Positions 54,428 to 63,740 are shown, numbered from the stretch's first letter. The stretch is DNA of 64,000 nt from Tianweitania populi (GCF_014652875.1 NZ_BMZQ01000004.1:151531-215530), one strand, 5' to 3'. Notes: generated from the sequence alone by a model not told the origin. Numbers and translations are program-made.

Positions 54428-56074
54428 TCATGCTTCCACCGCCCTGCCCTTGAGCGCAAACAGACCGCGCGGTCGTTTCTGGATGAACAGGATGATCAGC
54501 ACGAGCACGAGGATCTTGCCGAGCACGGCGCCCGCATAGGGTTCGAGGAACTTGTTGAGGACGCCGAGGCTCATGGCGCCGACCAGCGTGCCCCAGAGAT
54601 TACCGACGCCGCCGAATACGACAACCATGAAGCTGTCGATGATGTAGCTTTGGCCGAGATTGGGCGAGACGTTGCCGATCTGGCTGAGCGCCACGCCCGC
54701 AATACCGGCGATGCCCGAACCCAGGGCAAAGGTGAAGGCATCCACCCAAGGCGTGCGGATGCCCATGGATGCGGCCATCCGCCGGTTCTGGGTGACCGCG
54801 CGCATATGCAGGCCCCAGCTCGTGCGGTTGAAGACGAACAACAGCACGGCGAAGACGGCCAGTGCGAAAACGACGATCCAGAGCCGGTTCCAGGTGATCG
54901 CCAATTGTCCGAGCTCGAAGGAGCCCGACATCCATGAGGGATTGCCAACCTCGCGATTGTTCGGGCCGAAGATGGTGCGCACCGCCTGTTGCAGGATCAG
55001 CGACACACCCCATGTGGCGAGCAGCGTTTCCAGCGGACGGCCGTAAAGAAAGCGGATGATGCCGCGTTCCATCGCCAAACCGACCGCCCCGGCAACGAGA
55101 AAGGCGGTGGGCGCGGCGATGAGGAGCGACCAGTCGAACAGGCCGGGCGCACCGGCGCGGATCGCTTCCTGCACGGCGAAGGTCGTGTAGGCACCGAGCA
55201 TCACCATTTCGCCATGCGCCATGTTGATGACGCCCATGACGCCGAAGGTGATGGCAAGGCCGATGGCGGCCAGCAGGAGAACCGATCCGAGCGACAGGCC
55301 GAACCAGACATTCTGAGCCATGTCCCAGGCGGCCAGCGTCGTGTTGATACGGTCCGCCGCGCCTTCGGCGGCGGATTTGAGATCGCCCTGCGCGTTGGCC
55401 GCGAACCCGTTGAGCAGCGAGAGCGCCGCGCGGTCGCCCATGCCACCGAGAAGGGCGATGGCCTCTTCCTTCTGGGCATCAGGCAAGTCGGACTGCAAGA
55501 CAGCAGCGGCTCGGGCTTGTTGGAGGCGCATCTTCACCGCCGGCACGCTTTCCCCGGCGATTGCGCCATCGAGCGTTTCGATCGCGTCAGGATCCGGCGT
55601 CTGGAACAGCGTATCGGCAGCGCGCATCCGCGCATTGGGATCCGAGGCGCTGAGCGTCAGTGAGCCCAGCACACCGCGGATCGTGCGGCGCAGCCCATTA
55701 TTGACGCGGATCTTGGTGTAATCGCGTGCGACGCCGGCATCCGCCACGGCTTCCCCGGACAGCGGATCAAGCACACGAAGTCCGCCGCGCTCTTCAAGAA
55801 TGAAAATCTGCTTGTCGGCTTTACGGACATGGAGGACGCCGTCCGACAGGGCGTTGAGCGAACGCGCCACCACCGGATCGCCGGTGGCGCCGAGTTCCTG
55901 CACGACTGCCTCGATTTGCGGGAAGCCCTTTGCGTCGCCAAATTTCGTAATGATTGAACGGACTTGCGCTTCGTCGGCATGGGCCGGAGCGAGGAAGGCA
56001 ATGACGAAAGCCAGAAGCAGCGGGAGAACTGCGAGACTGCGGCTTTGTCGGCAATGTTGGACACGTCTTTGCAA
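54428..56074 (-). CDS. urtB: Urea ABC transporter permease UrtB
   Basis: A 548-residue LivH-type permease with an N-terminal extension, normal for UrtB. Residues 1-33 are a signal peptide ending APAHA, about 34-250 are a soluble, probably periplasmic helical segment, and the C-terminal 290 residues are the membrane channel (LAITFGVMGVINMAHGEMVMLGAYTTF begins it; TQNRRMAASMGIRTPWVDAF is the coupling loop). The start is a TTG at 56074 with GGAAG seven bases upstream; no ATG fits before the signal peptide. Confidence 0.92.
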   Translation of the reverse strand: MQRRVQHCRQSRSLAVLPLLLAFVIAFLAPAHADEAQVRSIITKFGDAKGFPQIEAVVQELGATGDPVVARSLNALSDGVLHVRKADKQIFILEERGGLRVLDPLSGEAVADAGVARDYTKIRVNNGLRRTIRGVLGSLTLSASDPNARMRAADTLFQTPDPDAIETLDGAIAGESVPAVKMRLQQARAAAVLQSDLPDAQKEEAIALLGGMGDRAALSLLNGFAANAQGDLKSAAEGAADRINTTLAAWDMAQNVWFGLSLGSVLLLAAIGLAITFGVMGVINMAHGEMVMLGAYTTFAVQEAIRAGAPGLFDWSLLIAAPTAFLVAGAVGLAMERGIIRFLYGRPLETLLATWGVSLILQQAVRTIFGPNNREVGNPSWMSGSFELGQLAITWNRLWIVVFALAVFAVLLFVFNRTSWGLHMRAVTQNRRMAASMGIRTPWVDAFTFALGSGIAGIAGVALSQIGNVSPNLGQSYIIDSFMVVVFGGVGNLWGTLVGAMSLGVLNKFLEPYAGAVLGKILVLVLIILFIQKRPRGLFALKGRAVEA

Positions 56075-56144
56075 GGTCAGCTTCCAGGTCCTGGCGGCAG
56101 TCAGTCCGGACGGCAGAAACCGCCGTCCGGGTCGTCAGCTTGCT

Positions 56145-57446
56145 TTAGTTGGTGGCCTTGCCGCCGCACTTGCCGGAAGCGGTGTTGAAGTTGCCGCAGT
56201 TCATTGGGGCGCGCCAATCCGCGATCAGGTCCTTGGAGTCGGCCAGGTAATCCGACCACTCGTCACCCACCACGACGCCCGGCGTTTCCCAAACCGTTTC
56301 CATCTGGCCATCGGCCTGGATTTCGCCGATCAGCACCGGCTTGGTGATGTGGTGGTTCGGCATCATGGTGGAATAACCGCCCGACAGGTTCGGCACGGAT
56401 ACGCCGACCAATGCGTCGATCACCGCGTCCGGATCGGTGGTGCCGGCCTTTTCGACAGCCTTCACCCACATGTTGAAGCCGATGTAGTGGGCTTCCATCG
56501 GGTCGTTGGTGACGCGCTTGTCGTTCTTGATATAGGCCTTCCACTTGGCGATGAAGTCGGCATTCTCAGGCGTATCGACCGACTGGAAGTAGTTCCAGGC
56601 CGTCAGGTGACCGACCAATGGTGCGGTGTCGAGACCGGCGAGTTCTTCTTCGCCCACCGAGAAGGCAACGACCGGGATGTCCTCGGCCTTGATGCCCTGG
56701 TTGGCGAGTTCCTTGTAGAAGGGCACGTTGGCGTCGCCGTTGATGGTCGAAACCACGGCGGTCTTCTTGCCGGTCGAGCCAAAGTTCTTGATGTCGGTCA
56801 CGATCGTCTGCCAGTCGGAATGACCGAACGGCGTGTAGTTGACCATGATGTCTTCCTTGGCCACGCCTTTGGCTTCGAGATAGGCGGCCAGGATCTTGTT
56901 CGTGGTCTGCGGATAAACATAGTCCGTGCCGGCCAGAACCCAGCGCTCGACGCCTTCCTCGTTCATCAGGTAGTCGACAGCCGGGATTGCCTGCTGGTTC
57001 GGTGCAGCACCGGTGTAAAACACGTTGCGCTGCGATTCCTCACCCTCATACTGCACGGGGTAGAACAGGATGTTGTTCAACTCCTCGAACACCGGCAGCA
57101 CGGACTTGCGCGACACCGAGGTCCAGCAGCCGAACACGGCCGCGACCTTGTTGGCCGAGATCAGCTCGCGGGCCTTTTCAGCGAAAAGCGGCCAATCGGA
57201 CGCCGGATCGACCACCACGGCTTCGAGCTTCTTGCCGAGCACGCCGCCCTTCTTGTTCTGCTCGTCGATCAGAAACAGCATCGTGTCCTTGAGCGTGGTT
57301 TCCGAAATCGCCATCGTGCCCGACAGCGAATGAAGGACGCCGACCTTGATGGTTTCTTCCTGCGCAAAGGCAGCGCCGGCAGTGAAGCTGATCGAGCCAG
57401 CCAGCGCGGCGGCAAGCACGCCGCGACGCGTAAGTTTCAGGTTCAT
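56145..57446 (-). CDS. urtA: Urea ABC transporter substrate-binding protein UrtA
   Basis: A 433-residue periplasmic urea-binding protein. The twin-arginine-like signal peptide (LTRRGVLAAALAG, cleavage near FAQ) is followed by TIKVGVLHSLSGTMAISETTLKDT (starting TIKVGVL), AVFGCWTSVSRKSVLPV and NNILFYPVQYEGEE, all typical of UrtA. The ATG at 57446 has an AGGGGAAC site. It heads the ten-gene urea uptake and urease operon and is divergent from the sensor kinase. Its leader can form alternative hairpins. Confidence 0.95.
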   Translation of the reverse strand: MNLKLTRRGVLAAALAGSISFTAGAAFAQEETIKVGVLHSLSGTMAISETTLKDTMLFLIDEQNKKGGVLGKKLEAVVVDPASDWPLFAEKARELISANKVAAVFGCWTSVSRKSVLPVFEELNNILFYPVQYEGEESQRNVFYTGAAPNQQAIPAVDYLMNEEGVERWVLAGTDYVYPQTTNKILAAYLEAKGVAKEDIMVNYTPFGHSDWQTIVTDIKNFGSTGKKTAVVSTINGDANVPFYKELANQGIKAEDIPVVAFSVGEEELAGLDTAPLVGHLTAWNYFQSVDTPENADFIAKWKAYIKNDKRVTNDPMEAHYIGFNMWVKAVEKAGTTDPDAVIDALVGVSVPNLSGGYSTMMPNHHITKPVLIGEIQADGQMETVWETPGVVVGDEWSDYLADSKDLIADWRAPMNCGNFNTASGKCGGKATN

Positions 57447-57461
57447 TTTTATGTTCCCCTT

Positions 57462-57515
57462 CGAAAGATGCGGCCGCATCCGTGGCCCCACCAGCAGACT
57501 GCCCGCATCTTTTCG
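57462..57515 (-). promoter_or_regulatory. urtA leader with alternative hairpins
   Basis: The segment 57462-57473 is complementary to 57503-57515 over 12 bp with one bulged T. The block GATGCGGCCGCATC at 57467-57480 is also a perfect palindrome, so CCGCATC next to the ribosome site (minus strand) can pair with either of two upstream GATGCGG copies. It ends only a few bases before AGGGGAAC. This could be an attenuator-like or translation-controlling element, or a DNA operator. Confidence 0.45.
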
Positions 57516-57524
57516 CAGTGCACA

Positions 57525-57557
57525 TACGTCGATTGACGTAGTGGCTTCGGGGACGTA
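57525..57557. promoter_or_regulatory. TACGTC/GACGTA sites in the urtA-kinase intergenic region
   Basis: TACGTC (57525-57530) and GACGTA (57535-57540) form a perfect inverted repeat with spacer GATT. A third GACGTA follows at 57552-57557. They lie about 80-110 bp upstream of urtA. LuxR/NarL-type response regulators often bind such short TACGT-type palindromes, so the regulator encoded at 61031 is the obvious candidate. Confidence 0.5.
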
Positions 57558-57610
57558 GCAAGCTACCAACAGCCTAAACTTTTGGCATATTGCAGAAATG
57601 GCTTGATTGT

Positions 57611-57648
57611 AGTCATCTGCGCGCGAAGCGCTTCACGCGCGGATGACT
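57611..57648. promoter_or_regulatory. 38-bp near-perfect palindrome at the start of the sensor-kinase gene
   Basis: The 19-nt arms 57611-57629 and 57630-57648 match as reverse complements at 17 of 19 positions with no spacer. The palindrome includes an in-frame ATG at 57643 and ends 9 bp before the preferred ATG at 57658. In mRNA it would be a strong hairpin beside the ribosome site; in DNA, a large operator. Confidence 0.6.
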
Positions 57649-57657
57649 GGGATATCG

Positions 57658-60600
57658 ATGGCGCGGCAGCGGATCTTGCCAGTTCGGCGCGAGTACAATC
57701 GCTGGGTGGCCGACGAAACACTGGAGGATTACGCGCTTCGCTTTACCGCCAAGAGCGCGCGGCGCTTTTCAAGCCGTCGCATTTCGCAAACGGCGATCGG
57801 CGCGATCTCCTTTTTGGCGCTGGAAGCGATCGGCGGGGCGATCACGCTGTCCTACGGCTCGGTCAACGCGGTTGCGGCCATTCTCATCGCCAGCCTCTGC
57901 ATCATGGCCGTAGGCATTCCGATCGCGCGTTATGCGATGCGTCACGGGCTCGACATCGACCTGCTGACGCGCGGCGCGGGCTTTGGCTATGTCGGCTCGA
58001 CGGTGACGTCGCTGATCTATGCCAGCTTCACCTTTATCCTTTTCGCGATCGAAGCCTCGATCATGTCGAGCGCGCTGGAACTGGCGCTCGGCGTGCCACT
58101 GTGGCTGGGCTATATCGTCAGCGCGGTCGCGGTGATCCCGCTGGTGACGCATGGTGTGCGGTTGATCAGTCGGTTTCAGATCCTGACGCAGCCGGTCTGG
58201 ATCGTGCTGAACATCCTGCCCTTTCTGTTCATCTTCCTGCTGGATTGGGACAAGCTGGCGCTATGGTGGCGCTTTCCCGGCGCGCATGAGCCAGTAAACA
58301 GCGTTGCATTTCTCGATGTCGCCAAGTTCGGCGCGGCGTCCGCCGTTATTCTCGCCCTCATGACCCAGATCGGCGAGCAGGTCGATTTCCTGCGCTTCGT
58401 GCCTGCGCATGACACGACGAGCCGCCGCTACCGATTGAGCGTCTTTTTGGCGGGACCGGGATGGGTCGTGCTCGGCGCGCCAAAGCTGATTGCGGGCTCG
58501 TTTCTGGCGGTGCTGGCGCTGTCGAACGGCGTGCCGCCCGAGCACGCCGGCGAACCCGCGCAGATGTATGCGGCGGCCTTTGGCTACATGATGCCGAACG
58601 AGACAGCGGCACTCATGCTGATGGTGGCGTTCGTCGTCGTTTCCCAGCTCAAGATCAATGTCATGAACGCTTATGCGGGGTCGCTGGCGTGGTCGAACTT
58701 CTTTGCTCGCCTGACGCATAGCCATCCCGGCCGCGTGGTCTGGCTGGTGTTCAACGTCGCGATCGCACTGCTTTTGATGGAACTCGGCATCTATCGTCTG
58801 CTGGAACAAACGCTGACGGTGTTCTCCATCGTGGCGATGGCCTGGCTCAGCACGGTCTCAGCCGATCTGTTCGTCAACAAGCCGCTCGGCCTTGCGCCTG
58901 ATGGCATCGAGTTCAAGCGCGCGCATCTCTACGACGTCAATCCGGTTGGCGTCGGGGCCATGATCCTGTCGGGCGGCACAGCGCTAGCGGCGCATTTTGG
59001 TGCGTTCGGCGTCATGGCGGCAGCGCTGGCGCCTTACATCGCGCTGGTCGTGGCCTTTGTGGCCGCACCGGCCATCGCCTGGGGCACGGGCGGGCGCTAT
59101 TATCTCGCGCGGCGGTCGCGCCGCAGCTGGGCGAGCCGCAGCGAAATCACCTGCTCGATCTGCGAGCATCCGTTCGAGCCCGAGGACATGGCATGGTGTC
59201 CGGCCTATGCCGCGCCGATCTGTTCGCTTTGCTGCTCGTTGGATGCGCGCTGCCACGATCTGTGCAAGCCGAAGGCGCATTTGCGCGCGCAGGCACAGGT
59301 GGTGGCGGATGCAACGCTCCCTTCCTGGGCGGTGGAAAGCCTGCAAACCCGGCTCGGGCGCTTCGGCATCGCCATGGCTTTGTCGCTCGGGATGCTCGCT
59401 GCGATCCTCGGCATGGTCTACGCCTTCGCCACCCGCGCGGCACCGGACACGGCGGAGGTGGTGGGCGCAACCATCGTCGTCGTGTTCTTCATCCTGGCGG
59501 TGGTGGCCGGCGTCGTGTCCTGGTTCCTCGTGCTCGCCCATGACACGCGCAAGGTCGCGGAAGAGGAAAGCGCGCGCCAGAACACTCTGTTCCTGCGCGA
59601 GATCGCTGCGCATCGAAAAACTGACGCCGCCCTTCAGGACGCCAAGGAAAAGGCCGAAGCCGCCAATCGCGCGAAGAGCCGCTATGTCGTGGGGCTTAGC
59701 CATGAGCTGCGCACACCGCTCAACGCCGTGATGGGCTATGCGCAGATCTTAGAACGCGAAAGCGAAGCGCCGCCCACCTGGCAGTCAGGCGTCAAGGTGA
59801 TCCGCCGCTCGGCCGAGCATCTGTCCGGCCTCATCGACGGTCTGTTGGACATCTCCAAGATTGAGGCGGGTCGGCTGCAGGTCTATTCCAACGAGATCAA
59901 CCTGTCCGAATTTCTCGACCAGATCGTCGGCATGTTCCGCATGCAGGCGGAAGCGAAAGGCTTGGTTTTCCGCGAAAAGCGCGACCCGACGCTGCCGCTT
60001 TACGTGCGCACCGACGAAAAGCGGCTGCGGCAGATCCTGGTCAATCTTCTGTCCAATGCCATCAAGTTCACGCGCAGTGGGCATGTGGAGCTTGCGATCG
60101 CCTACCGTTCGGAGGTTGCGAGCTTTCAGGTCAGCGACAGCGGGCCGGGGATCGATCCCGACGATCTCCAGCGCATCTTCGAGCCGTTCACGCGCGGGCG
60201 TGCCGAACGCGACCGGCTTTCGCCAGGTCTGGGGCTCGGTTTGACGATCACCAAGCTCCTCACAGAGACGCTGGGCGGCGAGATCACGGTCAGAAGCGCG
60301 CTCGGCGAAGGCTCGACCTTTCAGGCGCGGTTGATGCTAGCGCGGGTCAACCGGCCTGCCAGCCTTGCCGTGCAGGATGCGATGATCACCGGCTATGCAG
60401 GCGCCCGCCGCACCATCATGGTCGTCGATGACAATGCCGATCATCGCGATATGGTCCGGCAGATGCTGGCGCCGCTCGGCTTCACGGTTCTGACCGCAAC
60501 CGATGGTCCGGATTGTTTGACGCTGCTTGAGGGCTTGGAGCCCGACCTCTTCCTTGTCGACATCCTGATGCCGGACATGACCGGCTGGGAGCTGGTGGAG

Positions 60601-61041
60601 CGGCTCCGTAGCCGAGGCATCAGCGCGCCCGTGATCATGCTCTCGGCGAATATTGGCGATGGCGTTGCGCGCAGCGGTGAGCATTCCGGCCATGACGATG
60701 CGCTCGCCAAGCCGTTCAACCTCACCCAGTTGCTCGACAGGATCGGTCTCCAGCTTGGCCTCGACTGGATCAAGAAGGCCGCTGAAGGCGCGAAACCTCA
60801 GCCTTCCCCGGACCTCGGCGCCCAGTTGGCGGTACCCAATACCCACGAGATCGAGGAACTGCTGCGGCTGGGGCGGATCGGCTTCGTGCGCGGCATCGAT
60901 CGCAAACTTGCTGATCTGAGTGTCACACCGGGCTATCGACCTCTTGTCGAGAAGCTGCGGGCGCATGTCGAAGTCTATGACTTTGCAGGTTATTCAAAGC
61001 TGCTCGAGAGCGTGAAGGAAGAGGTCGGCGTTGCAACCTGA
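57658..61041 (+). CDS. Hybrid sensor histidine kinase with N-terminal NCS1-like transporter domain
   Basis: A 1127-residue membrane kinase. Residues about 1-480 carry about a dozen hydrophobic segments resembling NCS1 purine/cytosine permeases. Next is a cysteine cluster with eight Cys (499, 502, 514, 522, 525, 526, 532, 536), likely binding metal, then two membrane helices (about 565-625) and a linker. The kinase core has phospho-acceptor H682 in LSHELRTPLNAV, N-box LLSNAIKFT, and ATP motifs DSGPGID and GLGLGL. A receiver domain has D968 in LVDILMPDMTG; the last 110 residues are helical and may be a phosphotransfer-like tail. A start at 57643 would add five residues. It is divergent from urtA, overlaps the response regulator gene, and probably senses urea or a related nitrogen compound (inference). 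Confidence 0.82.
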   Translation: MARQRILPVRREYNRWVADETLEDYALRFTAKSARRFSSRRISQTAIGAISFLALEAIGGAITLSYGSVNAVAAILIASLCIMAVGIPIARYAMRHGLDIDLLTRGAGFGYVGSTVTSLIYASFTFILFAIEASIMSSALELALGVPLWLGYIVSAVAVIPLVTHGVRLISRFQILTQPVWIVLNILPFLFIFLLDWDKLALWWRFPGAHEPVNSVAFLDVAKFGAASAVILALMTQIGEQVDFLRFVPAHDTTSRRYRLSVFLAGPGWVVLGAPKLIAGSFLAVLALSNGVPPEHAGEPAQMYAAAFGYMMPNETAALMLMVAFVVVSQLKINVMNAYAGSLAWSNFFARLTHSHPGRVVWLVFNVAIALLLMELGIYRLLEQTLTVFSIVAMAWLSTVSADLFVNKPLGLAPDGIEFKRAHLYDVNPVGVGAMILSGGTALAAHFGAFGVMAAALAPYIALVVAFVAAPAIAWGTGGRYYLARRSRRSWASRSEITCSICEHPFEPEDMAWCPAYAAPICSLCCSLDARCHDLCKPKAHLRAQAQVVADATLPSWAVESLQTRLGRFGIAMALSLGMLAAILGMVYAFATRAAPDTAEVVGATIVVVFFILAVVAGVVSWFLVLAHDTRKVAEEESARQNTLFLREIAAHRKTDAALQDAKEKAEAANRAKSRYVVGLSHELRTPLNAVMGYAQILERESEAPPTWQSGVKVIRRSAEHLSGLIDGLLDISKIEAGRLQVYSNEINLSEFLDQIVGMFRMQAEAKGLVFREKRDPTLPLYVRTDEKRLRQILVNLLSNAIKFTRSGHVELAIAYRSEVASFQVSDSGPGIDPDDLQRIFEPFTRGRAERDRLSPGLGLGLTITKLLTETLGGEITVRSALGEGSTFQARLMLARVNRPASLAVQDAMITGYAGARRTIMVVDDNADHRDMVRQMLAPLGFTVLTATDGPDCLTLLEGLEPDLFLVDILMPDMTGWELVERLRSRGISAPVIMLSANIGDGVARSGEHSGHDDALAKPFNLTQLLDRIGLQLGLDWIKKAAEGAKPQPSPDLGAQLAVPNTHEIEELLRLGRIGFVRGIDRKLADLSVTPGYRPLVEKLRAHVEVYDFAGYSKLLESVKEEVGVAT

Positions 61042-61933
61042 AGGCGACATCGTTCTGGTTGTCGACGATTCCCCCGATGCGCTCGGCTTCATCACCCATG
61101 CGCTGGAAGAGGCCGGGATTGACGTCCTTGTGGCCACCAGCGGCGAGGCAGCGCTTCAGATCGCGGTGGAAATCGTTCCTGATGTGATCCTGATGGATGC
61201 GGTCATGCCCGGCCTGGACGGGTTCGAGACCTGTCGGAGACTGAAGGCGCTGCCCGGCCTCGGCCATGCTCCAGTGATCTTCATGACCGCGCTGACCGAC
61301 ACCGAGCACGTCGTGCATGCGCTGGAGTCCGGCGGCGTCGATTACCTCACAAAGCCCATCAACCTCGAGGAATTACGGGCGCGCATGCGCGTGCATCTGG
61401 CACTTGCGCGACAAACCCGCAGCGCACGCGTGGCCCTTGATGCAGCGGGCCGGCATTTGATGGCCTTTGCCGCATCCGGCACCTGCCACTGGGCGACACC
61501 GCAGGCGTCCCGCTTGATCGAACAACCGGGAATGCCAGGTGATGCGCAGGCCCTGATCAGCCAGCGGATACGCAATTGGCTTGGTGCGCGCACGGTTGCC
61601 ACCGGCGAAACGTCGAGCCTGCTCCTTAGTCCCGGATTGACGATCCACCTTACCTATCTTGGCTTGATCGGCACGGACGAACACCTGTTCCGGTTGATTA
61701 CCGAAGGAGAGGCCAATCAGGAAGAAGCGCTGCGCCAGCATTTCCGCCTCACCGCGCGCGAAAGCGAGGTGCTGCTATGGATTGCGCGCGGCAAGTCGAA
61801 CCGCGACATTGCTGCCGTGCTGAGCCTCAGCCCGCGAACGGTCAACAAGCATCTGGAACAGATCTACACCAAGCTCGGCGTTGAAAACCGCGCTACCGCC
61901 GCCGTGAAGGCGATGCAGGTTCTGAACCCCTAG
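61031..61933 (+). CDS. LuxR/NarL-type DNA-binding response regulator
   Basis: A 300-residue response regulator. The receiver domain (1-125) has the acidic pair in VVDDSP and phospho-acceptor D56 in [14 protein letters not shown]. The C-terminal LuxR-type HTH includes [22 protein letters not shown] and [22 protein letters not shown] start at 61031 lies within the end of the kinase gene with GAGG upstream, giving an 11-nt overlap and tight coupling. It is the output of the NCS1-fused kinase; likely targets are the urt-ure operon and ureEFG (inference from position). Confidence 0.9.
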   Translation: MQPEGDIVLVVDDSPDALGFITHALEEAGIDVLVATSGEAALQIAVEIVPDVILMDAVMPGLDGFETCRRLKALPGLGHAPVIFMTALTDTEHVVHALESGGVDYLTKPINLEELRARMRVHLALARQTRSARVALDAAGRHLMAFAASGTCHWATPQASRLIEQPGMPGDAQALISQRIRNWLGARTVATGETSSLLLSPGLTIHLTYLGLIGTDEHLFRLITEGEANQEEALRQHFRLTARESEVLLWIARGKSNRDIAAVLSLSPRTVNKHLEQIYTKLGVENRATAAVKAMQVLNP

Positions 61934-61970
61934 TCTCCCTTCGCTTTGCCAATACCCGAGGAACAGCTTT

Positions 61971-62459
61971 ATGAAACGCGCCGTCAGTCATACCCATGGC
62001 CTCACGTCTTCGCAGGAGATTGCCGGACGCGTCGTGCTCGCTCATGATGAGCGGCATCTCCGGCGTAAGCGGCTGTCGCTTCAGGGCGGTGGCGACGTGC
62101 TGGTCGATTTTCCAAGCGCGATCGTTCTCGCCGATGGCGACGCGCTGGTTCTTGAAGACGGCACATTGATTGCCGTCTCCGCCGCACAGGAACCCCTCTA
62201 CGAGATCACGGCGCGCGATCCCAACCATCTTGCCAAGCTCTGCTGGCATCTCGGCAACCGCCATCTGCCCGCGCAGATCGAGGAACACCGCATCCTGATC
62301 GGCCGCGATCACGTCATCCGCGACATGCTGATCGGCCTCGGCGCCCGCGTAAGCGATGTGGAAGCGCCCTTCTCACCGGAACGCGGCGCATATCATGGGC
62401 ATGGGGATGATCACGGCCACGATCATGCCCATTCCAAGCACCATCACCACCATGACTGA
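61971..62459 (+). CDS. ureE: Urease accessory protein UreE
   Basis: A 162-residue nickel metallochaperone with [13 protein letters not shown] in the peptide-binding domain, [17 protein letters not shown] holding the conserved metal histidine region, and a C-terminal histidine-rich tail ([20 protein letters not shown]) that stores nickel. The start has a GAGGAAC site. It lies 37 nt after the response regulator gene, so it may be read from the same transcript, and overlaps ureF by 8 nt. Confidence 0.93.
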   Translation: MKRAVSHTHGLTSSQEIAGRVVLAHDERHLRRKRLSLQGGGDVLVDFPSAIVLADGDALVLEDGTLIAVSAAQEPLYEITARDPNHLAKLCWHLGNRHLPAQIEEHRILIGRDHVIRDMLIGLGARVSDVEAPFSPERGAYHGHGDDHGHDHAHSKHHHHHD

Positions 62460-63114
62460 CGGCCTTGCGCTGCAACGGCTTCTGATCTGGGCCTCACCGG
62501 CCTTTCCGGTGGGAACGTTCGCTTATTCCGGCGGGCTGGAAACGGCGATCGCGGAAGGAGCGGTCCGCGACGCCGAGGCTATGCGCGATTGGCTTGAAGG
62601 CAATCTGCAAAGTGGCGCCGGGCGCAACGATGCCATCCTTGCGGCGCTTGCCTGTCGGGCGCACGACGATGCCGCGCGACTGTCCGACCTCGCCGATCTC
62701 TGCCTTGCTTTAACGCCCGCGCGGCAGCGTCATGAGGAACTGCTGGTGACCGGCCACGCCTTCATTCAGGCCGCCAAGGCATGGTCCGATCCGGTCCATG
62801 AACGCCTTCCCGCCGCGTGTCCTTACCCAATCGCTTTCGGTGCAATCGCCGGCGCGGCCTCGATCAATGCGGTCAACGCCGCGCTCGCCTTTCTCACCGC
62901 CTATGCTCAGGCGCAGGTCTCCGTTGCGGTCAGGCTCATACCGATCGGACAAACCAGCGGTCTCGCTATCCTGGCTGCGCTCGAGCCCTTGATCGCAGAC
63001 CTCGCAAAGACGCTTGCCGACGCCGACGAAAACGACCTCGGCGCCATCGCCTATGCAACCGACATCGCCGCGATGAACCACGAAACGCTCACTACAAGGA
63101 TCTTCCGCTCATGA
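62452..63114 (+). CDS. ureF: Urease accessory protein UreF
   Basis: A 220-residue maturation factor. [21 protein letters not shown] at the N-terminus is the family hallmark, and the middle has [15 protein letters not shown] and [19 protein letters not shown]. It bridges UreD and UreG in the activation complex. The ATG at 62452 overlaps the ureE stop region; the longer frame upstream lies in the ureE histidine tail and is spurious. Confidence 0.94.
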   Translation: MTDGLALQRLLIWASPAFPVGTFAYSGGLETAIAEGAVRDAEAMRDWLEGNLQSGAGRNDAILAALACRAHDDAARLSDLADLCLALTPARQRHEELLVTGHAFIQAAKAWSDPVHERLPAACPYPIAFGAIAGAASINAVNAALAFLTAYAQAQVSVAVRLIPIGQTSGLAILAALEPLIADLAKTLADADENDLGAIAYATDIAAMNHETLTTRIFRS

Positions 63115-63740
63115 CCTCTCCCAACGGACCACTGCGGATCGGCATCGGCGGCCCTGTCGGCTCCGGTAAGACGACGCTTTGCGAGAAGCTGCTGAAGGCG
63201 ATGCGCGATGGCTATTCGATGGCTGTCGTGACCAACGACATCTACACCAAGGAAGACGCGTTGATCCTGGCGCGGCTGCAAGCGATTTCCGAAGACCGGA
63301 TCGTTGGTGTCGAAACCGGCGGCTGTCCTCATACCGCCATCCGCGAAGACGCCTCGCTCAACCTTGCGGCTATCGCCGACCTGAACAAGCGCTTTCCCGA
63401 TCTTGACGTGATCCTGATCGAAAGCGGTGGCGACAATCTTGCGGCCACCTTCTCACCCGACCTCGCCGACCTGACGATCTACGTCATCTCGGTCTCGCAA
63501 GGCGAGAAAATCCCGCGCAAGGGCGGCCCTGCCATCACGCGCTCCGACCTGCTGGTGATCAACAAAACCGACCTCGCACCTTATGTCGGCGCCGACCTCG
63601 ACATCATGCGCTCGGACACCGAAAAGGTGCGGCAAGGACGCCCTTACATCATGAGCGACCTGTCGCGGAAGGCAGGGCTCGAAGCCATCGTCGCGTTTAT
63701 CGAGCATGAGGCAGGCCTGCAGATGACAGTATCGTCGTGA
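63111..63740 (+). CDS. ureG: Urease accessory GTPase UreG
   Basis: A 209-residue SIMIBI-class GTPase that powers nickel delivery. The P-loop is [11 protein letters not shown], followed by [10 protein letters not shown], the metal motif [13 protein letters not shown] (CPH), [12 protein letters not shown] and the guanine motif NKTDL. The ATG at 63111 overlaps the ureF stop (ATGA). It completes the urease maturation set split from ureD by the kinase-regulator locus. Confidence 0.96.
   Translation: MTSPNGPLRIGIGGPVGSGKTTLCEKLLKAMRDGYSMAVVTNDIYTKEDALILARLQAISEDRIVGVETGGCPHTAIREDASLNLAAIADLNKRFPDLDVILIESGGDNLAATFSPDLADLTIYVISVSQGEKIPRKGGPAITRSDLLVINKTDLAPYVGADLDIMRSDTEKVRQGRPYIMSDLSRKAGLEAIVAFIEHEAGLQMTVSS

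Noticed and set aside
55800..57536. Plus-strand open frame of 578 codons over urtA and the urtB start
   Set aside because: It is antisense to well-supported urt genes, with no domain or ribosome site.
57583..57594. Sigma-54-like promoter TGGCATATTGCA upstream of the urea operon
   Set aside because: The GG and GC elements are 6 nt apart instead of 10, so RNA polymerase with sigma-54 would not recognise it.
57643..57657. ATG at 57643 as the kinase start
   Set aside because: It lies inside a 38-bp palindrome and has no good ribosome site; the ATG at 57658 is more plausible, though this is not certain.
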